DNA of 64,000 bases from Calditerrivibrio nitroreducens DSM 19672 (GCF_000183405.1 NC_014758.1:372001-436000); one strand, 5' to 3'. Positions 37,385 to 46,906 are shown, counted from the first letter of the stretch. Made by a program: numbers and translations. The notes: generated by a model not told the origin, from the letters alone.

Positions 37385-39067
37385 ATGGATGTAAGAAAGA
37401 AGATCAGAATTGGGGAGCTTTTAAAAGAAAAAAATCTTATCACCGAAGCGCAGCTGAAGGTTGCTTTGAATGAACAGCAAACGAGCGGTAAAAAATTGGG
37501 GGAGGTTTTAGAGGACTTAGGATATGTAACTGAAAAACAGTTATTACAGGTTATATCTGAGCAGCTTGGTACAAAGATCATAAAAGCATCTGATGTGGAG
37601 ATTAATCCCGATCTAAAAAAGCTCATTCCTGAAAATATTGCAAGAAAATTGAAAGTTGTCCCAATTAAGATAGATGACAAAAGGGTATTCATAGCCACAA
37701 ATGATCCGGCCAATGTCAACATTTATGATGAACTCGAACGGATGCTTAGAAAGGAGGTCTACCCGTTTGTTGTTACAAAGGATGACCTGCTTTATCTTCT
37801 GGAAAAGGTTTATGGGACGGAGGATCGCCTTTACAAAACCGCAGAAGATGTCACCAAAAAACTTGCCGCAACCCGTGAGGAAACCCTCGAAAACCTTGCG
37901 GAGGATACCCCAGTCATAAATCTTGTGGATGGTATAATTCACAAAGCTGTTTCTGATAGGGCAAGCGATATACATATAGAGCCGGATGAGGATAAACTGA
38001 GGATAAGATATAGGATAGATGGCGTATTAATAGAGGTTTTGGGGTTAAATAGAAATATTCATCCGGCAATCGTATCAAGAATCAAAATTATGTCCGGGAT
38101 GAATATTGCTGAGAAAAGGATACCTCAGGATGGCAGATTTAAGGTTTCAAGCGGAGGAAGAGATGTGGATTTTAGGGTGTCCACATTACCTACAAATTTT
38201 GGGGAGAAGGTTGTTTTGAGAATTCTTGATAGGAGTAAGGCGTTACTTGAATTGCACAACATAGGGATGGATCCCCATAGTTTATCAGTGTATGAAAGTA
38301 TCGTCGCGAAGCCTTACGGTATTATCCTGATATCAGGTCCCACTGGTAGCGGTAAAACTACAACCCTTTATGCCACATTAAACAAGCTTAATACTCCTGA
38401 TAAGAATATTGTAACAGTTGAAGATCCTATAGAATACAATTTTAGATTGATAAATCAGGTGCAAACCGATGAAACAGCAGGTCTTACATTTGCCAATGCA
38501 CTGAGATCGATTTTACGTCAGGATCCTGACATCATTATGGTGGGTGAGATAAGGGATAAGGAGACTGCTGAAATAGCTATCCAGGCTTCCCTTACAGGTC
38601 ATCTTGTGCTATCCACTATTCATACGAATGACGCCGTAAGCTCTGTGGTGAGATTGGTGGATATGGGGATAGAAAACTTTCTGGTGGCCACATCCCTGAT
38701 AGGTGTGGTGGGGCAGAGGCTCGTAAGGAAGATATGTGAACATTGCAAACAGGAGTACATCCCGGAGCCGGAAATGCTTGAAAGACTTAAGATAAAGGAT
38801 AATGGGATAAAATTTTATCGGGGTGCAGGTTGTCCCGAATGTAAGTACACAGGTTATTCCGGAAGGATTGGTATATACGAGGTTTTAAAAATAGATGGGG
38901 CTATAAAGCAGATGATTACCAAAGGTAAAAGCGTGGAAGAAATAAGAAGCTATGCGTTGAAAAACGGCTTTAAAAGTATGTTTGATGGGGGCTTTGAGAT
39001 AGTAAAATCAGGCATTACCACTATTGAAGAATTGCTTAGAGTCACTGTCATTTCTGGTGAAGATTAA
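37385..39067 (+). CDS. mshE: MSHA-type pilus assembly ATPase MshE (GspE/PilB family)
   Basis: A 560-residue secretion ATPase. The N-terminal MshEN domain has both 24-residue motifs with perfect spacing: RIGELL...Q from residue 7 and, after five residues, KLGEVL...Q. This is the c-di-GMP-binding pattern of MshE/PilB-type ATPases. The ATPase core has Walker A GPTGSGKTT (K324), Walker B, His box and the zinc pairs C451/C454 and C483/C486. It powers pilus extension. It is separated from the other pilus genes. Confidence 0.93.
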   Translation: MDVRKKIRIGELLKEKNLITEAQLKVALNEQQTSGKKLGEVLEDLGYVTEKQLLQVISEQLGTKIIKASDVEINPDLKKLIPENIARKLKVVPIKIDDKRVFIATNDPANVNIYDELERMLRKEVYPFVVTKDDLLYLLEKVYGTEDRLYKTAEDVTKKLAATREETLENLAEDTPVINLVDGIIHKAVSDRASDIHIEPDEDKLRIRYRIDGVLIEVLGLNRNIHPAIVSRIKIMSGMNIAEKRIPQDGRFKVSSGGRDVDFRVSTLPTNFGEKVVLRILDRSKALLELHNIGMDPHSLSVYESIVAKPYGIILISGPTGSGKTTTLYATLNKLNTPDKNIVTVEDPIEYNFRLINQVQTDETAGLTFANALRSILRQDPDIIMVGEIRDKETAEIAIQASLTGHLVLSTIHTNDAVSSVVRLVDMGIENFLVATSLIGVVGQRLVRKICEHCKQEYIPEPEMLERLKIKDNGIKFYRGAGCPECKYTGYSGRIGIYEVLKIDGAIKQMITKGKSVEEIRSYALKNGFKSMFDGGFEIVKSGITTIEELLRVTVISGED

Positions 39068-39084
39068 GTATTCAAGGAGAAATT

Positions 39085-40524
39085 ATGTTAAAGATATTTA
39101 ATACACTTTCAGGTGAAAAAGAGGTTTTTACGCCGTTAGAGGATAATAAGGTAAAGATCTATGTCTGTGGTGTGACGGTGTACGACTATTGTCATATTGG
39201 GCATGCCAGAAGTTCAATTGTGTTTGACACTATAAGACGTTATTTGAAGTATAAAGGGTTTGATGTAACGTTTGTTAAGAATTTTACCGATGTGGATGAT
39301 AAGATCATAAAAAGGGCAAATGAAGAGAATAAATCTATTAATGAGATTACAGATTTTTTTATTAAGGCACACGATGAAGATATGGATAAATTAAACATCC
39401 TAAGACCGGATTATACCCCAAGGGCCACAGAATATATAGATGGAATGATTAAGCTATGTGAAAAACTTATAGAAAAAGGTTTTGCATATGAGTCAAACGG
39501 TGATGTATATTTCAAAGTGAGAGCATTTAAAGATTATGGTAAGCTTTCCAAAAGGGATCTGGATGATCTATTAGCAGGGGCAAGAGTGGATGTAAATGAG
39601 ATAAAAGAGGATCCTCTTGATTTTGCTTTATGGAAGAGGAGTAAAGAGGGGGAACCTGGCTGGGATTCACCGTGGGGTAGAGGTAGACCCGGCTGGCATA
39701 TTGAATGTAGTGTTATGAGCGCTGAGATTTTGGGGATTCCATTTGATATACACGGGGGAGGAAAAGATCTCATATTTCCCCATCATGAAAATGAGATAGC
39801 CCAGTCGGAGGCAGCTGAGGGGAAAGAGTTTGCAAGATACTGGATACACAACGGTTTTGTGAATATAAATAAAGAGAAGATGTCCAAATCTCTGGGTAAC
39901 TTTTTTACTATTAGGGATGTATTAAAAGAGGTGGATCCGGAGGTTTTGAGGTTTTTTCTTCTTACGACCCATTACAGGTCACCCCTTGATTTTTCGTTTG
40001 AAAATCTTTTAGAGGCAGAGAATGCCCTCGATCGTATATATACTGCGATTGACGAACTTGAGTCAGCAGTTTTCAATAATAAAAAGCCAGCCCAAAAGGG
40101 GAAAATTGATGAAATTGTCGATCGATTCAAAAGAGATTTCGAAGAATCTATGGATGATGACTTTAATACGGCATCCGCCATATCCAACATTTTTGAGCTT
40201 ATTAAAGGGGTAAATCTCTTACTATCAGAAAGATTAAACAGCGAAGATCTTAACTATTTAAAGGTTAGATTCGAAGAAGTGAAGGCTATTATTCGTGATG
40301 TACTTGGGATATTGACAAAAACAGCTTCGGAGTGGTTTAAAATGAACCTTTCCATCGATGAGAGTGAACTACAAAAACTAATAGAAGAGAGGGAAATAGC
40401 AAGAAGGAATAAAGATTTTTCAAAGGCTGATGCAATACGCAACGAGTTAAAAACAAAAGGTGTGGAATTACTCGATACCCCAACGGGGACAAAATTTAGA
40501 GCAAAAAGGTTGAGGGGAGGTTGA
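39085..40524 (+). CDS. cysS: Cysteinyl-tRNA synthetase
   Basis: A 479-residue class I synthetase with HIGHARS near residue 35 (HIGH motif), KMSKSLGN (KMSKS) and zinc ligands including the early CGVTVYDYCHIG. Length is typical. It follows mshE by 17 bases with AAGGAG upstream and leads into cell-envelope sugar genes. Confidence 0.97.
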   Translation: MLKIFNTLSGEKEVFTPLEDNKVKIYVCGVTVYDYCHIGHARSSIVFDTIRRYLKYKGFDVTFVKNFTDVDDKIIKRANEENKSINEITDFFIKAHDEDMDKLNILRPDYTPRATEYIDGMIKLCEKLIEKGFAYESNGDVYFKVRAFKDYGKLSKRDLDDLLAGARVDVNEIKEDPLDFALWKRSKEGEPGWDSPWGRGRPGWHIECSVMSAEILGIPFDIHGGGKDLIFPHHENEIAQSEAAEGKEFARYWIHNGFVNINKEKMSKSLGNFFTIRDVLKEVDPEVLRFFLLTTHYRSPLDFSFENLLEAENALDRIYTAIDELESAVFNNKKPAQKGKIDEIVDRFKRDFEESMDDDFNTASAISNIFELIKGVNLLLSERLNSEDLNYLKVRFEEVKAIIRDVLGILTKTASEWFKMNLSIDESELQKLIEEREIARRNKDFSKADAIRNELKTKGVELLDTPTGTKFRAKRLRGG

Positions 40525-40525
40525 T

Positions 40526-41497
40526 ATGTATATCTTACTTACCGGAGCGGCTGGTTTTATCGGTTCATGGACGGCAAAGAAGCTTTTATCACTTGGTTAC
40601 AATGTTGTCGGGGTGGATAATTTAAATGATTATTACGATGTGAGGTTGAAGCAGCATAGGCTTGATATCTTAAATGAACAGAAGGGGTTTCATTTTCATA
40701 GACTTGATATAGAAAATTTTGGTGCTCTTGAGGTGCTTTTTGATATGTACAAGTTTGATGCGGTAATAAATCTTGCCGCAAGAGCGGGTGTTAGATATAG
40801 TATTGAAAACCCTTTTGTGTATTATAATACAAATACAAATGGTACTGTAAATCTGCTGGAACTGTGTAAAAAACATAAAGTAGATAAATTTGTACTTGCC
40901 TCCACATCAAGTCTATATGCTGGTCAGGAGATGCCTTTTACAGAGGATAAGCCGGTTAATACACCAATTTCTCCCTATGCTGCATCAAAAAAAGGGGCGG
41001 AGGTGAGCTGTTATACCTATCATTATCTTTTTGGAATAGATGTGACGGTGGTGAGATATTTCACAGTGTATGGTCCCGCCGGAAGACCCGATATGAGTAT
41101 ATTTAGATTTATAAAGCAGATAGATGCCGGAGAACCGATCATAATATATGGGGATGGATCCCAGAGTAGAGACTTTACTTACGTCGAAGACATCGCGGAA
41201 GGGACGGTTAGGGCACTTAAAAAGGTGGGTTATGAGATAATAAATCTGGGAAACAACAATCCCAATAAGCTTTCTGAAGCTATCAGATATATCGAAGATT
41301 ACATTGGTAAAAAAGCTGTTTACGAATATCGACCTTTTCACAAAGCTGATATGCTTGCCACATGGGCAAATATTGAAAAGGCTAAAAATATGCTGGGCTG
41401 GACACCAAAAGTGGATTTAAAAGAGGGGATAAAAAGAACCATAGATTGGTACAAGGATAATTACGATTTTGCATCCAAAATAAATCTTACGGAGTAG
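40526..41497 (+). CDS. NAD-dependent sugar epimerase (UDP-glucuronate 4-epimerase-like)
   Basis: A 323-residue extended short-chain dehydrogenase with the Rossmann motif GAAGFIGSW, the family-specific DNLNDYYDVRLKQHRL and the catalytic STSSLY with YAASK (Y-x3-K). The DNLNDYYD segment is characteristic of UDP-glucuronate 4-epimerases, which supply UDP-galacturonate for LPS or capsule. Other nucleotide-sugar epimerases remain possible. It begins 1 base after cysS. Confidence 0.85.
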   Translation: MYILLTGAAGFIGSWTAKKLLSLGYNVVGVDNLNDYYDVRLKQHRLDILNEQKGFHFHRLDIENFGALEVLFDMYKFDAVINLAARAGVRYSIENPFVYYNTNTNGTVNLLELCKKHKVDKFVLASTSSLYAGQEMPFTEDKPVNTPISPYAASKKGAEVSCYTYHYLFGIDVTVVRYFTVYGPAGRPDMSIFRFIKQIDAGEPIIIYGDGSQSRDFTYVEDIAEGTVRALKKVGYEIINLGNNNPNKLSEAIRYIEDYIGKKAVYEYRPFHKADMLATWANIEKAKNMLGWTPKVDLKEGIKRTIDWYKDNYDFASKINLTE

Positions 41498-41500
41498 AAA

Positions 41501-42874
41501 ATGGGGTTAAAGGTATTAATTCTTGCTGCCGGTAAAGGTACAAGGATGAAATCGGAGTTGCCAAAGGTCTTATTTGAGGTGGCTGGCAAACCGATGATAG
41601 ATTATGTGGTGGATCAGGCGAAAGCTTTAGATTCTGATGAAGTAATTGTGATTATCGGTTCTGGGGCAGAGCTGCTTCAGGATCATCTTAAAAGTAGCGG
41701 TGTTTCATTTGCCTATCAGATGGAACAATTGGGTACAGGTCATGCGGTATTACAGGCAAAGGGTTTTTTCGAACAATATGATGGCAGTATACTTATTTTA
41801 TGTGGTGATATGCCTTTAATCTCCACTGAGACACTTCAGAAATTTATTTCAAACTGCAAAGATTACGATCTTTCCTTCATAAGCGTAAAAGTAAAAAATC
41901 CAAAAGGTTATGGGAGGGTGGTGCGTTCTGCTAATGGTAATGTGCTTAAAATAGTGGAAGAAAAGGATGCCACCTGTGATGAAAAGAGGATAGATGAGAT
42001 AAATACAGGGGTTTATCTGGTAAAAGCAAAGGTATTGGCTGAGAGGCTTGGAAAAATTTCAAATAACAATGCCCAGAATGAGTATTATCTTACGGATATT
42101 GTAAAAGATGGTTCTTATGCATTTCTGGCGGAAGATGAGAATGAATTTGTGGGGATAAATGATAGAAAAGCCCTTTCGGAAGCATCAAAACAGGTTTATC
42201 GTAAAATAAATGAAAGACACATGCTAAATGGGGTTACGATAATTGATCCGGAATCGACTTTTATCGATGAAGAGGTTTTGATTGAAAAGGATGTTACTAT
42301 TTATCCAAATACATATATTCAGGGGAAAAGTATCATAAGGCAGGGGACGATTATATACCCGGGTGTACGAATAGTTGATTCTGAGATAGATAAAAACTGT
42401 GAAATAAAAGACAATACATTGATAGAAAGCTCCTTTGTGGGGGAAGATTCCTCTGTGGGGCCTATGGCACATCTTCGTCCGGAATCAAGGCTTATGGGGG
42501 AGAATAAAATAGGGAATTTTGTGGAAACAAAGAAGATTATTTTCGGAAGGGGGTCAAAGGCGAGCCATCTTACCTATCTGGGGGATGCTGAAATCGGTGC
42601 GGATGTGAATGTGGGGTGTGGTACCATTACATGTAATTATGATGGGATCTCGAAACATAAAACTATCATAGGGGATGGTGTTTTTGTGGGAAGCGATGTT
42701 CAGTTTGTGGCACCTGTCACGATTGGTGATGGGGCGTTAATAGCAGCTGGATCCACTATTACAAGAGATGTGCCGCCGGATGCTCTTGCAATTACCCGTG
42801 CGGATCAGAAAAATATTGAAAACTTTGTGAAAAAATGGAGAGAAAAAAAATTAAGTGAAAAAAACAGAAGGTGA
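41501..42874 (+). CDS. glmU: Bifunctional GlmU (N-acetylglucosamine-1-P uridyltransferase / acetyltransferase)
   Basis: A 457-residue two-domain enzyme. The N-terminal uridyltransferase has LAAGKGTRMKSELPKVL, and the C-terminal left-handed beta-helix acetyltransferase starts near 250 (hexapeptide repeats, NVGCGTITCNYDG). It makes UDP-GlcNAc for peptidoglycan and LPS. It is followed 3 bases later by glmS, the first enzyme of the same pathway. Confidence 0.97.
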   Translation: MGLKVLILAAGKGTRMKSELPKVLFEVAGKPMIDYVVDQAKALDSDEVIVIIGSGAELLQDHLKSSGVSFAYQMEQLGTGHAVLQAKGFFEQYDGSILILCGDMPLISTETLQKFISNCKDYDLSFISVKVKNPKGYGRVVRSANGNVLKIVEEKDATCDEKRIDEINTGVYLVKAKVLAERLGKISNNNAQNEYYLTDIVKDGSYAFLAEDENEFVGINDRKALSEASKQVYRKINERHMLNGVTIIDPESTFIDEEVLIEKDVTIYPNTYIQGKSIIRQGTIIYPGVRIVDSEIDKNCEIKDNTLIESSFVGEDSSVGPMAHLRPESRLMGENKIGNFVETKKIIFGRGSKASHLTYLGDAEIGADVNVGCGTITCNYDGISKHKTIIGDGVFVGSDVQFVAPVTIGDGALIAAGSTITRDVPPDALAITRADQKNIENFVKKWREKKLSEKNRR

Positions 42875-42877
42875 TTT

Positions 42878-44701
42878 ATGTGTGGAATAGTAGGATATAT
42901 CGGTGATAAAAACGCAACAGATGTTTTGATAGATGGACTTACAAGGCTTGAATACAGAGGCTACGATTCTGCCGGTATAGCATTGATAATTGGTAACGAT
43001 ATTGTTGTGGAAAGAAGCGTTGGTAAGCTGGTAAATTTAAAAACAAAGATTGCCGATAAAAAACTATATGCAAATATAGGTATAGGTCATACAAGGTGGG
43101 CAACCCATGGAAAGCCCTCCGACGAAAATGCCCATCCTCATAGGTCTGGTGATATCGTAATCGTACATAACGGTATAATAGAAAATTATCTCGAACTAAA
43201 AAGGGATCTTATTGCAAAAGGTTATCAATTTTCATCAGAGACCGACACAGAGGTTATTGCACATCTACTTCAGGATTTATGGACAAGTGATCTCTTTAAG
43301 ACGGTTCAAAATGTGGTAAAAAAGCTGAAAGGTGCTTACGCCCTTGCCATAGTATCCACCAGAGAGCCAGATAAGATCTTACTTGCCAGAAAAGAGGCAC
43401 CTCTTGTGATAGGTATTGGGGAAGGGGAAAACTTTGCGGCAAGTGATATCCCGGCGGTACTACATCATACGAGAAGATTCATTTTTCTGGAGGATTACGA
43501 TGTGGCTATCCTGAGAAAAGATTCTGTGGAGATATTTGATAAAGATGGTAAGAGTGTAGAAAGACAGGTTAGATATATCAGCTGGAATCCTGTGATGGCG
43601 GAGAAAGCGGGTTATAAACATTTTATGCAAAAAGAGATCTACGAACAGCCCAGAGCAATTACAGATACGATAAGGGGGAAGTATTCACTGGACGATGGGA
43701 TGGTTTACCTGACGGAGCTGGAAGCTATTGAAGATAGATTAAAGGTGATAGAGAGAATTCAGATCGTGGCCTGTGGAACCAGCTGGCATGCGGGGCTTGT
43801 GGGTAAATTTTTAATAGAAAAGTTTGCAAAAATACCTGTGGAAGTGGATATAGCATCCGAATATAGATATAGAAATCCGATTGTGGATGGGAAGGTGCTA
43901 TTTATCCCGATATCCCAATCAGGAGAGACGGCGGACACCCTTGCTGCTCTCAGGCTTGCAAAGAGCATGGGGGCGGTGGTTGTATCGATTTGCAACGTCA
44001 TAGGTTCTTCCATCACAAGGGAATCTGACGGGACTATTTATACCCACGCAGGGCCTGAGATCGGTGTTGCGTCCACAAAAGCTTTTACCACGCAGCTTGC
44101 CACACTATATCTTTTAGGAATCTATCTTGCTCAGTTGAAGGGTACACTGGATAAAGATGAAAGATTAAGATATATAGATGCACTCATTAAGGTGCCGGAG
44201 GATATTTCATCTGTTTTGACATTGGATGAAAAGATTGAAGAACTTGCCAAAAAGTTCAAAGAATCAAGAAATTTCCTTTATCTCGGAAGGAATATAAATT
44301 ATCCTGTTGCCCTTGAAGGGGCTTTGAAACTGAAGGAGATATCATATATCCATGCCGAGGGTTATCCAGCAGGGGAGATGAAGCATGGACCTATCGCTCT
44401 TATAGATAAAAATATGCCTGTATTTTTTATTGCCACAGATTCCCACATATACGAAAAGACACTATCTAATATCGAAGAGGTGAAGGCTCGTGATGGGGTG
44501 GTGATTGCCGTTGCCACAGAGGGGAATAATGAGATTTTGAAAAAAGCGGATTATGTGATATACGTCAAAAAGACAGTTGAGGAAACGTCAATCTTTACAA
44601 CCACCGTTGTGGCGCAATTTTTCGCCTATCACTGTGCTACCCTATTGGGGCTTGATGTGGATCAACCAAGAAATCTCGCCAAAAGTGTTACTGTAGAATA
44701 G
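42878..44701 (+). CDS. glmS: Glutamine-fructose-6-phosphate aminotransferase
   Basis: A 607-residue GlmS. The N-terminal glutaminase begins MCGIVGYIG with nucleophile Cys2. Two SIS isomerase domains follow, and the end DQPRNLAKSVTVE is the conserved GlmS C-terminus. It makes glucosamine-6-phosphate. It has no glmS ribozyme leader since it sits 3 bases after glmU. Confidence 0.97.
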   Translation: MCGIVGYIGDKNATDVLIDGLTRLEYRGYDSAGIALIIGNDIVVERSVGKLVNLKTKIADKKLYANIGIGHTRWATHGKPSDENAHPHRSGDIVIVHNGIIENYLELKRDLIAKGYQFSSETDTEVIAHLLQDLWTSDLFKTVQNVVKKLKGAYALAIVSTREPDKILLARKEAPLVIGIGEGENFAASDIPAVLHHTRRFIFLEDYDVAILRKDSVEIFDKDGKSVERQVRYISWNPVMAEKAGYKHFMQKEIYEQPRAITDTIRGKYSLDDGMVYLTELEAIEDRLKVIERIQIVACGTSWHAGLVGKFLIEKFAKIPVEVDIASEYRYRNPIVDGKVLFIPISQSGETADTLAALRLAKSMGAVVVSICNVIGSSITRESDGTIYTHAGPEIGVASTKAFTTQLATLYLLGIYLAQLKGTLDKDERLRYIDALIKVPEDISSVLTLDEKIEELAKKFKESRNFLYLGRNINYPVALEGALKLKEISYIHAEGYPAGEMKHGPIALIDKNMPVFFIATDSHIYEKTLSNIEEVKARDGVVIAVATEGNNEILKKADYVIYVKKTVEETSIFTTTVVAQFFAYHCATLLGLDVDQPRNLAKSVTVE

Positions 44702-44711
44702 GAGGGATATG

Positions 44712-45029
44712 ATGCAGAATGACCCAAGATACAAAAAGACTATTTTCTTGTGTGCCAGAAGGGCAATGCTGGAGAATGAGTTGGTATTAAAAAAATTTGC
44801 TCTCGAATATGTTCCAAAGCATTATTCTCTGGATGATCTTGATGATTTTAATCTTTTTCTCGAAAAGATTTACGATAATGATCTATACGAAGTAGTAATG
44901 GGATTAAAACCGGCGGAAAGTTTTGCAGATAAGTATAATATTAGATTTTTAAAGGATATCGAGCAGTATGCCTCAGATGCCAGAAAACTTGGAAGAAAGC
45001 TTATAGAAATATATGAGGATGAAAGGTGA
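44712..45029 (+). CDS. sdhE: SdhE-like FAD assembly factor (succinate dehydrogenase assembly factor 2 family)
   Basis: A 105-residue protein matching the five-helix SdhE/Sdh5 fold: RRAMLENELVLKKF near the N-terminus, then DLDDFNLFLEKIYDNDLYEVVMG. The family helps attach FAD covalently to the flavoprotein of succinate dehydrogenase or fumarate reductase. The motif RGxxE is altered to R17-A18-M19-L20-E21, with Ala for Gly. ATG 44712 lies five bases after GGAGGG; ATG 44709 is too close. No sdh/frd genes lie nearby. Confidence 0.75.
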   Translation: MQNDPRYKKTIFLCARRAMLENELVLKKFALEYVPKHYSLDDLDDFNLFLEKIYDNDLYEVVMGLKPAESFADKYNIRFLKDIEQYASDARKLGRKLIEIYEDER

Positions 45030-45184
45030 GAACTGTAGACTTCTTCTTTTAAGTTTATTTGTACTCTATAAAAAAGCATTATTTTATGTATTTTAGTGAT
45101 GTGACTGCAATTATCTTATCGTAAGCGTAACGTGGGTTCTCATAATAAAAATAATGGTTCTTGATACCTTTAGAAATAAGGTTA

Positions 45185-45241
45185 TTGACAAATTGGTTAA
45201 TTATATAGTAAAAATAATCCGTAATACTATTAAGTATTACG
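45185..45241 (+). promoter_or_regulatory. Promoter and 9-bp palindrome upstream of the CsgG-like gene
   Basis: TTGACA (45185-45190), 18-base spacer, TAAAAA (45209-45214). Just downstream, near the expected transcription start, is a perfect inverted repeat CGTAATACT-ATTA-AGTATTACG (45220-45241). It could be an operator or a 5' mRNA hairpin. Confidence 0.5.
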
Positions 45242-45275
45242 AATACTATATTATTATATTAAGGAGTTTTGTTGT

Positions 45276-46049
45276 ATGAGGAGAAAAGTACTAGTAGCAT
45301 TAGTGGCTTTGTGTTTGGTAGGGACAACTGCATTTTCTGAAGAAACGAAAGTGGAGGAGATTAAGGTTCCAGTTCCTCACTGTAGTGAACCTGTTTTATC
45401 TGTAGCGATTAACGATATCGAGTGTACAGCTGCTTCATGTCAGGATACAGGTTCTCCTTCTGCAGGATTTGCTGCCCTTGCTCAGCTTTTTTCTGGGGCA
45501 GGTGGTGTTAAAGGCATCGGTAATGGCGTAAAGTCAATGTTGACGAATGCATTACAAGAGACAAAGTGTTTTAAAATTATCGATCTTGCAAAATTTCAAC
45601 AGATGAAGAAAATGCTCGAAGCAACAGGGCAGACTGTGACGCCACCAAAGATCGATCTTTTCATATCCGGTCAGATTACTTCTGTCAGCGTTGGTAAATC
45701 TGGTGGTGCACTTGGTGGTGGTTTTATTCCAATTTTAGGTCTGATAAGTAAATCTACAGAAACAGCAGATATTACTTTTGACCTTATGACAATGAATCCA
45801 ACTACGCTTGAACAGGGTGAGAGCAAAAGTTTCAAAGCTAACTCTGAGCAAACTAGCTGGGGATTTGGTGCTGTAGGGGCAGGAGTTGGTGGTGGATGGA
45901 GTATTTCAAAATCATTGGCTTTAGACAGTGTTGTACGTGATGTTGTTTTTAGTGCTACAAACTACTTAGCTGAAACATTTGCAAAAGATAAAATCATCGA
46001 TCGACCCGCTCAGAAAACGGCTAAATCTGACTCGAAAAATCAAGAATAA
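45276..46049 (+). CDS. CsgG/LpoB-related exported protein
   Basis: A 257-residue protein with a Sec signal peptide (about residues 1-21). It has a CsgG-like core: MLTNALQETKCFKIIDLAKFQQMKK (residues ~89-113), then PKIDLFISGQITSV, Gly-rich segments and a C-terminal DSVVRDVVFSATNYLAETF. True CsgG is a lipoprotein; here no lipobox cysteine follows the signal. No curli subunit genes lie nearby. It may be an outer-membrane-associated assembly or regulatory protein. Confidence 0.7.
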   Translation: MRRKVLVALVALCLVGTTAFSEETKVEEIKVPVPHCSEPVLSVAINDIECTAASCQDTGSPSAGFAALAQLFSGAGGVKGIGNGVKSMLTNALQETKCFKIIDLAKFQQMKKMLEATGQTVTPPKIDLFISGQITSVSVGKSGGALGGGFIPILGLISKSTETADITFDLMTMNPTTLEQGESKSFKANSEQTSWGFGAVGAGVGGGWSISKSLALDSVVRDVVFSATNYLAETFAKDKIIDRPAQKTAKSDSKNQE

Positions 46050-46060
46050 TAAATAGTTAC

Positions 46061-46090
46061 TTGCCGTGGAGGTTTTAGCCCTCCCGGCAA
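46061..46090 (+). terminator. Terminator-like hairpin after the CsgG-like gene
   Basis: Stem TTGCCG(T)GGAGG / CCTCCCGGCAA with one bulged T, starting 12 bases after the stop. The following sequence is AT-rich but lacks a long T run. Confidence 0.55.
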
Positions 46091-46350
46091 ATTTAAAATA
46101 TAAAGTGACGATATCGTAGTTTTCTTATCATATAGATCTAATATATGTTTTGACTTGCATTCATTCAATTCTGCGTAGATAAAATTTAAAAAGTTTATTT
46201 TGCATGATTTGGTTTTACAATTTTAAAAGTAGTTTTGTTGGTTTGATTTCTAAGGTTTTACTCACTAATAAAATTTAAATTAATTGTTAGGTTTAATCAG
46301 AGAAATAAATCTCTAAATTTTATTATGCAATAATAAGTTAAATAATTTGT

Positions 46351-46377
46351 TGGCTGCCGTTGTGGAAACGGCAGCCA
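46351..46377 (-). terminator. Terminator hairpin after the ResA-like gene
   Basis: Perfect 11-bp stem TGGCTGCCGTT/AACGGCAGCCA with loop GTGGA, 14 bases beyond the stop of the minus-strand gene. Probably bidirectional; plus-strand side continues TGTTTT. Confidence 0.6.
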
Positions 46378-46390
46378 TGTTTTCAAAGGC

Positions 46391-46882
46391 CTATTTGTTT
46401 AATGTTTCGTGTGTTTTGATTAAAAAGTCAGCCGTTATGGCACCTACCATTGCCTGATGAAGATTTCCATTTTTGTCGTAAAAGATGTTTGTGGGGATGC
46501 TTGATACCCCCATCTTTTGTTCAAGCTCTCTTTTGGCGTGATAAACCGGGTATGTGATTTTATAATCTGCCACAAACTGTCTGGCTTTCTGTATGTCGTC
46601 GTCTATGGAGAATCCTATGATGACGAAGTTTTTATCTTTGAGCTTGTTGTATGTTTCTACAAATTCTGGAGTTTCAGCTTTACATGGTGGACACCAGGAT
46701 GCAAAAAAATTCACAAGTATCACTTTCCCTTTGTGCTCCTGAAGGATCTGATCAAATTCAGCTATTCCAACATCTTTTAATTCCGGAAGGTTTGCATTGT
46801 TGCTGTTACTATCAAAAGGATTACAACCTATTAGATTGAAGATAAGCAACATTCCCAAAAAAAGCAAAATCACCCTTTTCAT
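46391..46882 (-). CDS. ResA/TlpA-like thioredoxin-fold lipoprotein
   Basis: A 163-residue protein with a lipoprotein signal (lipobox LIGC, Cys20), an Asn/Ser linker and a thioredoxin fold with active site ASWCPPCKAETPEF and cis-Pro SSIPTNIF. It belongs to the TlpA/ResA group of periplasmic thiol reductases used in cytochrome c maturation or general disulfide control. It is monocistronic with its own promoter. Confidence 0.88.
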   Translation of the reverse strand: MKRVILLFLGMLLIFNLIGCNPFDSNSNNANLPELKDVGIAEFDQILQEHKGKVILVNFFASWCPPCKAETPEFVETYNKLKDKNFVIIGFSIDDDIQKARQFVADYKITYPVYHAKRELEQKMGVSSIPTNIFYDKNGNLHQAMVGAITADFLIKTHETLNK

Positions 46883-46906
46883 AAAAACCCCTTTGTTTTT
46901 TATAAT

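Larger units (their letters stand above)
46050..46390. other. AT-rich intergenic region with hairpins at both ends
   Basis: 341 bases between the convergent CsgG-like and ResA-like genes. Apart from the two terminator-like hairpins noted separately, I see only AT-rich sequence and no ORF or RNA gene. Confidence 0.6.

Noticed and set aside
42800-42877. glmS ribozyme or leader before glmS
   Set aside because: glmS starts 3 bases after glmU, which leaves no room for a leader RNA.
27751-45117. Identical 15-mer GTGACTGCAATTATC at 27751 and 45102, upstream of two operons
   Set aside because: A 64-kb AT-rich window has about 2 billion position pairs against 4^15 (about 1 billion) possible 15-mers, so one shared 15-mer is expected by chance.
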